From Vibrio japonicus (lineage in GTDB: Bacteria > Pseudomonadota > Gammaproteobacteria > Enterobacterales > Vibrionaceae): a stretch of DNA of 64,000 nucleotides. This document shows positions 26,512 to 36,276 of this stretch, in pieces. The stretch lies in NCBI RefSeq assembly GCF_024582835.1, contig NZ_CP102097.1:124001-188000 (forward strand), read 5' to 3'. Every line of letters begins with the position of its first letter. The stretch's first letter is position 1. The notes under the pieces were generated by a model. It was not told the DNA's origin. It searched no databases and was given only the letters and a program-made list of their open reading frames with translations. Position numbers and translations under genes: made by a program.

Positions 26512-27696
26512 CTAAAAACTCCATTTTATATTTGCAAACAACAAGGTAGCGGGCGTGGTTCCAAACAGGCTACGGCTTGTACCATCAAAACGCTGAATGA
26601 TGGTCAGTAACTGCCAGTCATTCGCGAGTGAATAGTGGTTCGACAACCCCAAAAAATACGAATTATCGTCGTAGTAAACCGTTGAAACGCTCATACGGCT
26701 GAGCGGCGTGAGATCAAACCCCAATTCCAAATAACCGGTATGATGCGTAAAGCTCAGCGTTTTCGCGTTCAACGGTAAACTCAGATAGCGTCGCGCGCTT
26801 TGCGTTTCTTCAGGTTTTTCGATATATAGCCACGCTGCTCGTAGTAGCCAGTTGTTTTCGCCTGAAAAACTGTAATCACTTTCAAGGCTTAATACCGTGT
26901 TGTCGTTGAGCGTTATGCCTTGATAGCTGTCACGACGTGGCTTAAACCAGGTCACTTCACCTCTAATCCCCGCTCCATGCCAATCCGTCGCAAACCCCGC
27001 GCCAAGCACATTGTCCAGCGCGTTTTTTCCACCAATAACTTGGTAATCCCAGCCACTGTCATTTCCGTAATATCGAACGGTGTAGTCGTTTAGCACTTGG
27101 CTAGTATCCGGGCTAAAAATCACCTCCACCCCATCGGCAAAACCGAGTGAGTGACCAAGCATAATTGCATCACTGCCCGCACGCTCTTCATAGTCAACGT
27201 CGTAAATGGAATAAGCGTTAAACAAATCATTCGGATTCCAAACGGTATTCATGGACCAGTTAATACGAAACCGCCCAACTCTGGCATTCCAGTCATCTTT
27301 GTGCCAATCCATAAACAAGCGGTCAAACTGACTATTGACGATCACAGAATCTTGTTCAATCACGTTTTTGCTTAGATCCCAATACCCTGTATCTAGGCTG
27401 ACAAGTTGTTCATACATGGGAATATCTAAGCTATCCCCTGCGAGAGCACGATTTCGCAGACCGGCATTAAACGCAAAGTGATTAGCAAAGCGGTACTCAA
27501 AGTTAAATCGCTGGTGAATCAGGTGGTCGATAGCATTGCTCGAGTTATCAGGATTCGAATAAGTCAGCATGTATTTAACGTAACCATCGAGATCCCAGTT
27601 TTTCTCGGGTTCTAGCCCAGGTATTTGCGCCGCACTAGGGTGAGACAAGCACATCACACCAACAGCGAGCCAAAGCGTTCTGGAACGTTTAGTCAT
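26512..27696 (-). CDS. Outer-membrane beta-barrel protein of a Lol-like ABC locus
   Basis: A 394-residue protein with a signal peptide (LWLAVGVMCLSHPSAAQ), then alternating amphipathic strands such as FNFEYRFANHFAFNAGLRNR and WNARVGRFRINWSMNTVW. It ends in phenylalanine (NIKWSF), the signal for outer-membrane assembly. The ATG at 27696 lies inside the end of the ATPase gene, overlapping it by eight bases, so it is the last gene of the five-gene operon. I do not recognise the family precisely; it resembles DUF1302-type or porin-like barrels. Its place in the operon suggests it completes an envelope-spanning path with the LolA-like protein and the ABC complex. Confidence 0.75.
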   Translation of the reverse strand: MTKRSRTLWLAVGVMCLSHPSAAQIPGLEPEKNWDLDGYVKYMLTYSNPDNSSNAIDHLIHQRFNFEYRFANHFAFNAGLRNRALAGDSLDIPMYEQLVSLDTGYWDLSKNVIEQDSVIVNSQFDRLFMDWHKDDWNARVGRFRINWSMNTVWNPNDLFNAYSIYDVDYEERAGSDAIMLGHSLGFADGVEVIFSPDTSQVLNDYTVRYYGNDSGWDYQVIGGKNALDNVLGAGFATDWHGAGIRGEVTWFKPRRDSYQGITLNDNTVLSLESDYSFSGENNWLLRAAWLYIEKPEETQSARRYLSLPLNAKTLSFTHHTGYLELGFDLTPLSRMSVSTVYYDDNSYFLGLSNHYSLANDWQLLTIIQRFDGTSRSLFGTTPATLLFANIKWSF

Positions 27697-28411
27697 TCCC
27701 CACAACCTCAAGTGGAACTTTATCTTGAGCGCTGCACCAGTCTTGCTTGAGCTTGCCATCTTCAAACACAATCACGCGCCTTGCTCTTTTGATCACTCTT
27801 GGATCGTGGGTGGAGAAGATAAACGTCGTGCCTTCCTGTTCATTAAGCCTTTGCATAATGTCGAGAAGCTCTGCGGTACTTTTTGCATCTAGGTTGGCGG
27901 TCGGTTCGTCGGCCATTACAAAACGCGGATTTGGTGCAAGAGCCCGTGCCACTGCCACTCTTTGCTGCTGCCCACCCGACATTTTGCTCGGAACTTTGTC
28001 TTTCTGTTCCATCAGGCCGACCTGCTTTAACAGATCCAGCGCTCTACGTTTGCATTCTTGCTCACTATGCCCTTGTAACTGCATCACAAATTCAACGTTT
28101 TCCAACGCGGTGAGTACTGGCAGCAAACTGTAGTCTTGAAAGATAAAACCAATGTGATCACGCCTAAACGCGATAAGCTCTTTTTCTGATAAGGCACAAA
28201 TATCACAGCCATCAATAAACACAGATCCCGAACTTGGTTGGTCAATTCCTCCAATCAAGTTCAGTAAGGTGGTCTTACCCGAACCTGACGGCCCCATCAC
28301 CGCGACAAATTCACCCTGCTCGATAACAAGATCAACATTCTGCACAGCATGAACGGGGAACTCCGTCTCTGGATTGTAGGTTTTGCACAAGCGGCTTAGT
28401 CTGATCGTCAT
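27689..28411 (-). CDS. LolD/MacB-type ABC ATPase
   Basis: A 240-residue ATPase with Walker A MGPSGSGKTTLLNLIGG, signature [14 protein letters not shown], Walker B FVMADEPTANLDA and switch His in FIFSTHDPRV. The IDQPSSG and FQDYSLLPVLTALENV segments place it in the type VII (LolD, MacB, FtsE) group. These ATPases drive periplasmic mechanotransmission rather than transport through the membrane. It overlaps the upstream permease stop by one base (TAATG) and the barrel gene by eight. Confidence 0.9.
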   Translation of the reverse strand: MTIRLSRLCKTYNPETEFPVHAVQNVDLVIEQGEFVAVMGPSGSGKTTLLNLIGGIDQPSSGSVFIDGCDICALSEKELIAFRRDHIGFIFQDYSLLPVLTALENVEFVMQLQGHSEQECKRRALDLLKQVGLMEQKDKVPSKMSGGQQQRVAVARALAPNPRFVMADEPTANLDAKSTAELLDIMQRLNEQEGTTFIFSTHDPRVIKRARRVIVFEDGKLKQDWCSAQDKVPLEVVGND

Positions 28412-29643
28412 TATTTTTTCTCCGCCATCGCGTCCACAGGACGTTGCTTTAAAATCTGCCGCGCGGGATAGATGGCAGCGAGTACACTCGCGACAAATAC
28501 GGTCAAAAACGTGATCTGATATTCGCGGTACGACACTCTGGGATACAACACCGTATCTATCCCATACGCCCCTAGCCCATCAGACATGCTCGCTAAGGAC
28601 ATTCCGTAATGATGTAATACGGCAATGAGCGTGGCACTGGCCGCCAATCCTAACAGTGCCCCCGTCGCGCCTAACATGGTGGTTTCTAACATAATCAAGG
28701 TGAACACTTTATGTTTTTGCATTCCGACCGCCATCAGTACGCCGAACTCTTGAGTGCGCTCGAACACCGACATCAACATGATATTGATGATCCCAAACAT
28801 CATCGCGACCACAAAAATCACTAAGATGATCCTGTTACTCACGTGCATAGTATTCATCATGGTCGCAAGCATGGGCTGGATCTGCTTCCAGTCTCTTACG
28901 AGCACGGGGGCACTGTTCGCCACCTTATCTGTGACTTGGTGAATGTCTTGTTTCGCTTGGATAAGATCGGAGCCGTCGTTGAACAAAATGGCTATCTCAT
29001 GCACGCCCTGCATCGAAGCGGTTTTTTGCAAATCCGATTTGCGAACAAAAACGTTACCTTCATCAAACTGTGTCGATGGCGTTGAAAATATCCCCTTAAC
29101 CCGATACGCCGCCCCAACGACCTGCCCAGCAGCATCCGTAAACGTGAGTACGACTTTCGAGCCCACTTTCAACCGAAGACGCTCTGCGAGTTTCTGGGAA
29201 ACCAATATCGGGTTGCGCCCTTCTCTGTCGAGAAACTCCCCGTCACTGATCTTCGTACTTAGCGGTGTTAAGCGCGCTTCATCGTCAATGTTAATGCCAT
29301 TAATCCGTACGCCACGATTGCTGCGAGCAGAGGCAACCATACCCACGGCAATAAATCGAGCAGAGACCGTTTGCACGTTTGGCAGAGTTCGTAACAGTTC
29401 AGCTAAATGCTCTCCGTTGGGTATTTCCTCCACGATATCGGGGTTACTCACATATTTGGGGTTATGCAGTTGAATATGGCTGGTTTGCCAACGGATCGCA
29501 TTGCTCAACATGCTATCGACAAAGCCCGTCATAAATCCCATCATCGCGGTCACACCGAGCAGACCAAACACCACCGCGCCTAAAATGATGGACGTGCGTA
29601 GCTTGTTTCGCCACAGATTGCGCCACGCTAACTTAACGAGCAT
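28411..29643 (-). CDS. FtsX/LolE-type ABC permease (second)
   Basis: A 410-residue membrane protein with one N-terminal helix (LVKLAWRNLWRNKLRTSII), a periplasmic domain of about 220 residues, and three helices at the C-terminus. This is the 4-helix MacB/LolCE topology. The FtsX core is seen in ILVIFVVAMMFGIINIMLM followed by ERTQEFGVLMAVGMQKHKVF. It shares the WRNLWR...RT opening and layout with the other permease of the locus, so the two form a heterodimer pair that arose by duplication. It overlaps the upstream permease gene by 11 bases. Confidence 0.88.
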   Translation of the reverse strand: MLVKLAWRNLWRNKLRTSIILGAVVFGLLGVTAMMGFMTGFVDSMLSNAIRWQTSHIQLHNPKYVSNPDIVEEIPNGEHLAELLRTLPNVQTVSARFIAVGMVASARSNRGVRINGINIDDEARLTPLSTKISDGEFLDREGRNPILVSQKLAERLRLKVGSKVVLTFTDAAGQVVGAAYRVKGIFSTPSTQFDEGNVFVRKSDLQKTASMQGVHEIAILFNDGSDLIQAKQDIHQVTDKVANSAPVLVRDWKQIQPMLATMMNTMHVSNRIILVIFVVAMMFGIINIMLMSVFERTQEFGVLMAVGMQKHKVFTLIMLETTMLGATGALLGLAASATLIAVLHHYGMSLASMSDGLGAYGIDTVLYPRVSYREYQITFLTVFVASVLAAIYPARQILKQRPVDAMAEKK

Positions 29644-30862
29644 AGCCGCCTCCTTTCAGCGCACGTGCCACATTCAACTTTGAAATGCGCCAAATGGGGT
29701 AAATCAAGCAAAGCAACATGATGATTAATACGGTGATGATTTGATTGACGACCAATTGGCCATCAATCAACACGGGTAAAATCGGCTCAAAGCCAGAATC
29801 ACGCATGAGTTGCGCGGCATCTCCGGTAAATTCGATTGGATTGAAATAGAAATAAGCCAAAACGGGAGTGGATAAAATTAATCCTAGAATCACCCCTGCG
29901 CAGGCAATAAAGAGTGACTCCAATAACACTAGATTGGCCAGTTTTATCCGCAGCATGCCTGTCGCGAGCATCACGGCAAACTCGCGCTGGCGTTCAAGCG
30001 TCATCATCAAAATCGTCGCGAACAACCCAAAGCCTACAATGCCGTAAAGCACATAAACCAAAAAGATACCGCTGGTTTTATCCATTAAGATCTGCTGCGC
30101 CAGTTCTGGCGAGAGCGCTTGCCAGTCTTTCACTACCACATCCGGCTCGTAAAACATTTTTAGATGTGCGACCTCTTCATCCAGTTGCTTGAGATCCGCA
30201 ATATCGAGCACCCAATTGGTCACTAAACCTTGGGTAGAATACAACTGCTGGGCAGCCATCAAGGGCATATATACCAACTGATTGTCCAATTGCTGAAGTG
30301 GAAAATGCAGAATGCCCATCACTTGAAACAGACCAGCAGCAGTTTGGCCGCGATATCCCTGACCATACAATACCAACTCGTCCCCGACACTTAGCTGCAA
30401 ATATTGGGCTAGGCTTTCACCGACTAATACCGCTTTGTCAGAGCCGCGAAGGAATTCCCCAGCGCTCAATTTTGCGCTGATGTTCGAGTAAGCGTCTTCT
30501 CTTTCTGGCTCCACGCCAAGCACCATCACCCCTTTTGAGCGATCTCCCGAGGCGGCGAGTGCCACAGATTCTATACGAGGTAACGCTCGCGTCACTCTAG
30601 CAATCTCGAACGCGGGTTGTATAAATCCTTGGGATTGAGGCAGCACATCATCAATGCTGTTGGAGGTGTAAAAATCTGGATGCTGAAGCTGTATAAGACC
30701 GGTGTAAAACCGAGCGGCATTTTCAATATTGGCGTTGTAACTTCCCTCTTGGAAACTTCGGGTTAATAAAGAGAGAAATAAAGCCAGCGCCAATGCCGAT
30801 GACGTCAGCACCGTGCGCCGCTTTTGTCGCCACAGATTTCGCCACGCCAACCTAATTAGCAT
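29633..30862 (-). CDS. FtsX/LolC-type ABC permease (first)
   Basis: A 409-residue permease opening MLIRLAWRNLWRQKRRTVLT, with a large periplasmic domain and C-terminal helices. ERQREFAVMLATGMLRIKLANLVLLESLF is the conserved coupling-loop region; QREFAV matches TQEFGV of its partner. It lies four bases after the LolA-like gene. Together with the LolD-type ATPase it forms a LolCDE-like complex that is clearly separate from the housekeeping Lol system, because a dedicated outer-membrane barrel is in the same operon. Confidence 0.88.
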   Translation of the reverse strand: MLIRLAWRNLWRQKRRTVLTSSALALALFLSLLTRSFQEGSYNANIENAARFYTGLIQLQHPDFYTSNSIDDVLPQSQGFIQPAFEIARVTRALPRIESVALAASGDRSKGVMVLGVEPEREDAYSNISAKLSAGEFLRGSDKAVLVGESLAQYLQLSVGDELVLYGQGYRGQTAAGLFQVMGILHFPLQQLDNQLVYMPLMAAQQLYSTQGLVTNWVLDIADLKQLDEEVAHLKMFYEPDVVVKDWQALSPELAQQILMDKTSGIFLVYVLYGIVGFGLFATILMMTLERQREFAVMLATGMLRIKLANLVLLESLFIACAGVILGLILSTPVLAYFYFNPIEFTGDAAQLMRDSGFEPILPVLIDGQLVVNQIITVLIIMLLCLIYPIWRISKLNVARALKGGGYAR

Positions 30863-30866
30863 CTCG

Positions 30867-31634
30867 CTATTCTCGCAAAGATTTCATTTGGCTAAGAGAA
30901 AAAAACTCGCTATCAATGTTGAAATTGAACTGCGCACGGTGCGTGGTGAACACGGTTTTTTGTCCGGGTTTATCGACTGGGGCCATTTCCATTCGCGTCG
31001 GAAGCATTCGTCCTCCTAATTTTTGAATATCGAACGTCTGCAACACGTTAATCAAATCTTCGAACTCGTCGTAGAACTCCACTTTTCGTTGGAGGTAGGT
31101 ACTTTGAGAGATCCATAACGTCACTCGGCTCCACACCACAGGCGCTTCCGGTTTGGCAATCGCATCAATCACCCAGACGGGTTCGCCATCAAAAACATCA
31201 TCACGGATCAAACGGTGTTGGTAATCGACCACGATTGAAGATTGGTTAATCAGATCATCATTCGTAAAGTCAGACCCCATCCAAGATTGGCTCAACATCG
31301 AAGGGGCAATTTTAATTACGCGTTCAATACTTGGCACCCAATTCCACATTTCTCGGCCACGTTTTAAAGACGCACTGCCTTTGTCTTTCGCGGGGGCAGT
31401 GACCAAAACCAGAGAGAGTTCTGTCCCTTTCGTCCAACTTTTCATACTCATAGAGCGTGTCCAGGTGGGCCGGACTATCTCCATAGTGGCTTCGCTGTAA
31501 CTTGAATCCCCGCGCATTGCTTTGTCCGATGCCGCAACAACATCACTTGCATTAATAGAGGTGGCAGCAGTTGTCGAAACAGACAAGCCAGCCAGTAAAA
31601 AAAGAAAGGAAAATCGTGTGGCGAATGAACGCAT
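30867..31634 (-). CDS. LolA-like periplasmic protein (outer-membrane lipoprotein-sorting family)
   Basis: A 255-residue protein with a signal peptide (FSFLFLLAGLSVSTTAA). It has the family pattern of an eleven-strand half-barrel: MEIVRPTWTRSMSMKSWTKG, LVTAPAKDKGSASLKRGREMWNWVPS, and RKVEFYDEFEDLINVLQTFDI. This matches the lipoprotein-sorting-protein group (PF17131-like), which is distinct from housekeeping LolA in length and in lacking a folA-like neighbourhood. It is the first gene of the ABC operon. The cargo, lipid or lipoprotein, is unknown. Confidence 0.82.
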   Translation of the reverse strand: MRSFATRFSFLFLLAGLSVSTTAATSINASDVVAASDKAMRGDSSYSEATMEIVRPTWTRSMSMKSWTKGTELSLVLVTAPAKDKGSASLKRGREMWNWVPSIERVIKIAPSMLSQSWMGSDFTNDDLINQSSIVVDYQHRLIRDDVFDGEPVWVIDAIAKPEAPVVWSRVTLWISQSTYLQRKVEFYDEFEDLINVLQTFDIQKLGGRMLPTRMEMAPVDKPGQKTVFTTHRAQFNFNIDSEFFSLSQMKSLRE

Positions 31635-31746
31635 CTCGCCTCCGCTTTGGAGTGGAACACTTCATTTAATATAGCAAGCTAAGTGAATGTATAGATGAGA
31701 GTTTGTTCAAATAATAATATTTGGAGGCAGTACCCGCCTGCTGGAA

Positions 31747-31776
31747 TGAAAAAAGCCTCCGTAAAAACGAAGGCTT
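31747..31776 (-). terminator. Rho-independent terminator (minus strand)
   Basis: A 10-bp stem with one G-T pair (31753-31762 with 31767-31776) and a four-base loop is followed, on the minus strand, by a T run (31749-31754 as A on the plus strand). Confidence 0.7.
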
Positions 31777-31838
31777 GAATAAGGCATTGAGATTAGATGT
31801 GTGTCGCTGACACGCAAGCGATTTCCTAGAGCGATCAA
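31747..31838 (-). ncRNA. Candidate small RNA, about 92 nt
   Basis: On the minus strand a -35-like TTGAAA (31868-31873) and a -10-like TTTATG (31845-31850), 17 bases apart, precede a stretch with no open frame. That stretch ends in a rho-independent terminator at 31747-31776. No minus-strand gene ends here, so the terminator is otherwise unexplained. Internal pairing around TGTGTCGCTGACACG (from 31799) adds a second hairpin. The call rests on promoter and terminator pattern only, without recognition of a known RNA family. Confidence 0.45.
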
Positions 31839-32217
31839 TCCATTCATAAAATGCAATATGCCACTCGTTTCAACCACTATAAAGTTCTGTCTTTTTTCAC
31901 TATTTCATCATGGAAAACTGTGCATTTTACATACAAACAGTTTCATTAGCCGTTTAAATCAGCAAAACATCCAATAACACTAAAAATAATTTCATGGAAC
32001 TTAAAACCAAACAATAAAAATTAAACAGTATTTTATTTTGTTTTATTGGCAAAATTACAGTCAAACAAAGAACTGTTTTCTGGATCAAATTTTCCGACAA
32101 AAATATTGCGCGTTTAAAAATAAAATGAAAAATAGAAAATTGTTACCAAGATGTAACAAAACACAACATTTGATAAACAACATTCATAAAAACTTTTTTT
32201 TCACAGGCAGGAAAAGC

Positions 32218-33765
32218 ATGAAAAAGTGTATTTCGCTTGCTCTTTTGGCAAGCACTTTTGCAAGCAGCGCTTCAGCTTCAAATTTGGATGAAGCAATCAA
32301 CGAAACCATTGCACCTATCGTCAACCCTTTTGTAGGAATGATCTTCTCGACTATTCCGTTCCCTTTTACTGACGTTCAGGTGCCATGGATTGTTCTCTGG
32401 CTAGTTGTAGCCGCATCATTTTTCACATTCTATCTAGGCTTTATCAACATTCGTGGATTTAAACACGCAATCCAACTGGTATCGGGTAAGTTCTCAGATC
32501 CGAAAGCCAAAGAAGAAGGCGAAGTATCTCACTTCCAAGCATTAACCACTGCCCTTTCAGGCACGGTCGGTTTGGGTAACATCGCGGGTGTCGCAGTCGC
32601 GGTATCAATCGGTGGTGCAGGTGCAACATTCTGGATGATTTTGGCTGGCCTTTTAGGCATGTCGAGTAAATTTGTAGAGTGTGCACTAGGTGTTAAATAC
32701 CGTAACACTAACCCAGATGGATCCGTTTCAGGTGGTCCTATGTACTACCTGAGCAAAGGTCTTGCTAAGCGTGGAAACGCGGCATTTGGACGCACTTTAG
32801 CTGTACTGTTTGCAGTATTTGCGATTGGTGGCTCTCTGGGTGGCGGCAACATGTTCCAGGCAAACCAAGCGTTCAAACAAGTGGTTAGTGTGACTGGTGG
32901 CGATGCGTCTTTCTTTGCGGATAAAGGCTGGCTATTCGGTATTATTCTTGCCGTTGTTGTGGGTATCGTCATCATCGGTGGCATTAAATCCATCGCGAAA
33001 GTGACAGAGAAAGTGGTTCCTTTCATGGCAGCCATTTACGTCGGTGCCGCGTTAGTTGTTCTACTGATTAACTTTGACCGTATTGATGATGCGTTTGGCG
33101 CCATCTTCAATGGTGCATTTACTGGTGAAGGTATTGCCGGTGGTGTCATTGGTGTTCTTATTCAAGGCTTTAAACGTGCCGCTTTCTCGAATGAAGCAGG
33201 TGTTGGTTCTGCCGCAATTGCGCACGCAGCAGTAAAAACCAAAGAGCCAATGTCCGAAGGTTTTGTCTCTCTACTAGAACCGTTCATTGATACTGTTGTT
33301 ATCTGTACTATGACGGCGCTTGTTATCATCATCACTGGATATTTGGACACAGACACAGGTCTTGCTGGTGTTGAGCTGACTTCTGCGGCTTTTGGTAGCG
33401 CAATCGGCTGGTTCCCATACGTGCTTTCTGTCGCTGTTGTATTGTTTGCCTTCTCAACCATGATCTCTTGGTCGTACTACGGTCTAAAAGCTTGGACATA
33501 CCTATTTGGCGAAAGCAAAACGGCTGAATTTATCTACAAAGTGAAGTTCTGTGTCTTCGTAGTGATTGGTGCGGCAATGAACCTAGGCCCAGTGATCGAT
33601 TTCTCAGACGCGATGATCTTCGCAATGGCACTGGTCAATATTGTTGGTCTATACATTCTTGTCCCTGAAGTTAAACGTGACCTAGCGGATTACCTAGAAC
33701 GCTTTAACGCAGGCAAAGTGTACAAAGTTCAGCAAGAACCACGCTTAGTTGAACAGCCAGAATAA
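32218..33765 (+). CDS. Sodium:alanine/glycine symporter (AGCS family)
   Basis: A 515-residue carrier with about eleven membrane segments. Family motifs are present: [28 protein letters not shown], and [17 protein letters not shown]. It takes up alanine, glycine or related small amino acids with sodium. The ATG at 32218 has AGGCAGGAAA upstream. An ORF extending to 32038 would add 60 charged residues in AT-rich sequence and is not credible. The protein starts with what looks like a cleavable signal peptide ([17 protein letters not shown]) before the first carrier helix, which is known in some marine AGCS members but unusual for the family as a whole. A terminator follows at 33780. Confidence 0.92.
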   Translation: MKKCISLALLASTFASSASASNLDEAINETIAPIVNPFVGMIFSTIPFPFTDVQVPWIVLWLVVAASFFTFYLGFINIRGFKHAIQLVSGKFSDPKAKEEGEVSHFQALTTALSGTVGLGNIAGVAVAVSIGGAGATFWMILAGLLGMSSKFVECALGVKYRNTNPDGSVSGGPMYYLSKGLAKRGNAAFGRTLAVLFAVFAIGGSLGGGNMFQANQAFKQVVSVTGGDASFFADKGWLFGIILAVVVGIVIIGGIKSIAKVTEKVVPFMAAIYVGAALVVLLINFDRIDDAFGAIFNGAFTGEGIAGGVIGVLIQGFKRAAFSNEAGVGSAAIAHAAVKTKEPMSEGFVSLLEPFIDTVVICTMTALVIIITGYLDTDTGLAGVELTSAAFGSAIGWFPYVLSVAVVLFAFSTMISWSYYGLKAWTYLFGESKTAEFIYKVKFCVFVVIGAAMNLGPVIDFSDAMIFAMALVNIVGLYILVPEVKRDLADYLERFNAGKVYKVQQEPRLVEQPE

Positions 33766-33779
33766 AGGCATACTCTCCC

Positions 33780-33807
33780 AAACAGCAGGCGTCGGTCTGC
33801 TGTTTTT
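33780..33807 (+). terminator. Terminator after the AGCS gene
   Basis: An 8-bp perfect stem (33781-33788 with 33797-33804) is followed by a T run, 16 bases after the symporter stop. Confidence 0.85.
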
Positions 33808-33856
33808 GTATCTTCAATCCCCCCACTTTGCCTTGGTTATGCCCCTAACGACGAGA

Positions 33857-33884
33857 TAAAAAAACCGCGCTATTAAAGCGCGGT
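33857..33884 (-). terminator. Possible terminator for malate synthase G (minus strand)
   Basis: A 7-bp GC-rich stem (33864-33870 with 33878-33884) is followed on the minus strand by a T run. It lies about 90 bases beyond the malate synthase stop, after the palindromic element at 33898-33952. Confidence 0.65.
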
Positions 33885-33897
33885 ATCTTGGGCTTGC

Positions 33898-33952
33898 TAG
33901 GGTCTGCTTATCTTTCGTGGTTAATTTTTGTTCGAAAGGCCAACAGACCCTA
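33898..33952. repeat. 55-bp palindromic element, MITE/REP-like candidate
   Basis: Nine-base terminal inverted repeats (33898-33906 TAGGGTCTG with 33944-33952 CAGACCCTA) enclose a second 6-bp inner repeat (33912-33917 CTTTCG with 33933-33938 CGAAAG). The whole can fold as one long hairpin. It is neither the terminator next to it nor part of a gene. Short elements of this shape are often dispersed in Vibrio genomes, but I see no second copy in this window. Confidence 0.5.
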
Positions 33953-33970
33953 ATAACAGGGATAGTTCTT

Positions 33971-36166
33971 TTATAATTTATCGTTAAGTTTTGCTTTTAG
34001 CTTCAGGCGCATGGCGTGAAGAACAGGCTCAGTGTAACCATTAGGTTGAGCGCAGCCTTCAAACACCAACTGGCAAGCCGCAGAGAACGCAATACTTTGC
34101 TCAAAGTTAGGTGCCATATTGATGTAATTTGGGTCACCTGCGTTTTGCTCATCAACCACTGCTGCCATACGTTGCATGGTATTCATCACCTGACGCTCAT
34201 CACAGATCCCATGACGAATCCAGTTGGCAATGTGCTGGCTAGAAATACGCAATGTTGCTCGGTCTTCCATCAAGCCAACATCATTGATATCGGGTACTTT
34301 AGAACACCCTACCCCTTGGTCAATCCATCGCACCACATAGCCAAGAATCCCTTGAGTGTTGTTATCCAGTTCACTTTGAATCTCTTCAGGTGATAACTTC
34401 TGATTACCTAATAATGGAATCGTCAAAATATCATCGACGTTAGCGCGCATGCGTTCACGAAGTTCTTTTTGGCGGCTTTGGACATTCACTTGATGATAAT
34501 GCAATGCATGCAGCGTCGCGGCAGTTGGTGAAGGCACCCACGCCGTGTTTGCTCCCGCCTGTGGATGGCTAATTTTTGCAGCCATCATTTTTGCCATATT
34601 ATCCGGCTCTGGCCACATGCCTTTACCAATTTGCGCCTTACCTTGCAGACCGCAAGCCAAGCCAAGATCAACGTTTTGGTCTTCGTATGCGCCAATCCAT
34701 GTCATGGTTTTAAGCTGTGCTTTAGGTGCAAACGGGCCAGCTTCCATACTTGTATGAATTTCATCTCCCGTTCGGTCTAAGAATCCGGTATTGATAAACA
34801 CAACTCGGTCTTTTACCGCACGGATACACTCTTTCAAGTTAACAGAGGTACGACGCTCCTCATCCATAATGCCGACTTTGATCGTGTATCTCTCTAAACC
34901 CAGCGCATCTTCTATGCGGCCAAACAGTTCATTGGTAAACGCAACTTCTTCAGGCCCATGCATCTTAGGTTTTACGATATTGATGCTTTTCGCCGTCGAG
35001 TTCTGAAACGGGCTATTGCCTTTTAAATCATGCAGGGCAATTAACGAAGTGATCATGCCATCCATAATTCCTTCTGGCACTTCATTCCCATCAGCGTCGA
35101 TAATCGCCGGGTTAGTCATTAAGTGACCGACATTACGAATAAACAGCATACTGCGGCCTTTTAACGCAATTTCTCCACCCGATACGCTGGTGTAATGGCG
35201 ATCCGGATTAAGGCGACGTACTAGAGTTTTACCGTTCTTTTCGAGAGACTCTTCCAGATCACCCTGCATCAACCCCAACCAGTTTCGATAAGCCAGTGTC
35301 TTGTCTTCACCGTCCACCGCAGCGACAGAGTCTTCGCAGTCCATGATCGTGGTTAACGCGGCTTCCACCAGCACATCTTTGATACCAGCGCTATCTACTT
35401 TGCCAATAGGCGCAGTAGGATCAATTTGAATCTCAATATGTAAGTTATTGTTCTTTAATAGAATGCATGATGGGGCATTGGCATCACCCTGAAATCCAAT
35501 GAACTGATCACTGGCGACAAGTGTCACTTCCTCACCATTGGCGAGCGTTGCAATTAAGGTATTACCAACGCTGACATTGCTGATGCTGTATTGCGTCACT
35601 TCTTTGTGAGAGGCACCATGCAACGGGGCAGCTTCATCAAGAAACGCTCGCGCATACGCCACGACTTTTTCGCCACGTATTGGGTTAAAGCTTCCCCCTT
35701 TCTCTGCGCCATCGCTTTCACTAATGACATCGGTTCCGTACAGAGCGTCGTACAAGCTTCCCCAACGTGCATTCGCTGCATTCAAAGCAAAACGAGCATT
35801 CATGATAGGCACAACCAGTTGCGGCCCCGCTTGAGTCGCAATTTCTGGTTCAACGCTAGCCGTGGTCACTTCGAAGTCTTCGCCTTCAGGTACTAGGTAA
35901 CCGATTTCTTGCAAAAACTGCTTATATTCTGCCGCATCAATTGCTTGACCCGCTCTTTCTTGGTGCCAAACATCGATTTGATGTTGAAGGTCATCACGCT
36001 TGGTTAATAACGCGCGATTTTTAGGAGCAAGATCCTTAAGGATAGATTCAAAAGAGCGCCAAAAGTCTTCAGCTCGAATGTCCGTTCCAGGGATCGCCTG
36101 CTCATTAACAAATTGGTAGAGGGTGCTATCAATGTTCAAGCTGCCCTGTTGAATACGATCGCTCAT
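33971..36166 (-). CDS. glcB: Malate synthase G
   Basis: A 731-residue enzyme condensing glyoxylate and acetyl-CoA to malate. The length fits malate synthase G (about 720-730) and not the shorter A type. Conserved segments include [18 protein letters not shown] (active-site acidic residues), [23 protein letters not shown], and [25 protein letters not shown] near the C-terminus. It lies on the same side of a LysR gene as isocitrate lyase lies on the other, so the glyoxylate shunt is encoded as a small locus. Likely used for growth on acetate or fatty acids. Confidence 0.96.
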   Translation of the reverse strand: MSDRIQQGSLNIDSTLYQFVNEQAIPGTDIRAEDFWRSFESILKDLAPKNRALLTKRDDLQHQIDVWHQERAGQAIDAAEYKQFLQEIGYLVPEGEDFEVTTASVEPEIATQAGPQLVVPIMNARFALNAANARWGSLYDALYGTDVISESDGAEKGGSFNPIRGEKVVAYARAFLDEAAPLHGASHKEVTQYSISNVSVGNTLIATLANGEEVTLVASDQFIGFQGDANAPSCILLKNNNLHIEIQIDPTAPIGKVDSAGIKDVLVEAALTTIMDCEDSVAAVDGEDKTLAYRNWLGLMQGDLEESLEKNGKTLVRRLNPDRHYTSVSGGEIALKGRSMLFIRNVGHLMTNPAIIDADGNEVPEGIMDGMITSLIALHDLKGNSPFQNSTAKSINIVKPKMHGPEEVAFTNELFGRIEDALGLERYTIKVGIMDEERRTSVNLKECIRAVKDRVVFINTGFLDRTGDEIHTSMEAGPFAPKAQLKTMTWIGAYEDQNVDLGLACGLQGKAQIGKGMWPEPDNMAKMMAAKISHPQAGANTAWVPSPTAATLHALHYHQVNVQSRQKELRERMRANVDDILTIPLLGNQKLSPEEIQSELDNNTQGILGYVVRWIDQGVGCSKVPDINDVGLMEDRATLRISSQHIANWIRHGICDERQVMNTMQRMAAVVDEQNAGDPNYINMAPNFEQSIAFSAACQLVFEGCAQPNGYTEPVLHAMRLKLKAKLNDKL

Positions 36167-36276
36167 AAACTCTCTCTAAAATTAAACAATGACTACTAAA
36201 TAAACTTACGTAACAGACAAAAATTTAGCTAATTTATGCCGTTTATACTCGACATAAACAAAATAAATACCCTATT

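Larger units (their letters stand above)
31635..32217. other. Intergenic region upstream of the LolA-like gene and of the AGCS symporter
   Basis: A divergent spacer of 583 bases. It contains the candidate small RNA and its terminator (31747-31838), and then a very AT-rich stretch (about 31900-32200) with no coding signal, which should hold the symporter promoter. Confidence 0.6.

Noticed and set aside
32038..32217. N-terminal extension of the AGCS symporter
   Set aside because: AT-rich, Lys/Asn-rich, no ribosome site at its start and a clean signal with a good one at 32218.
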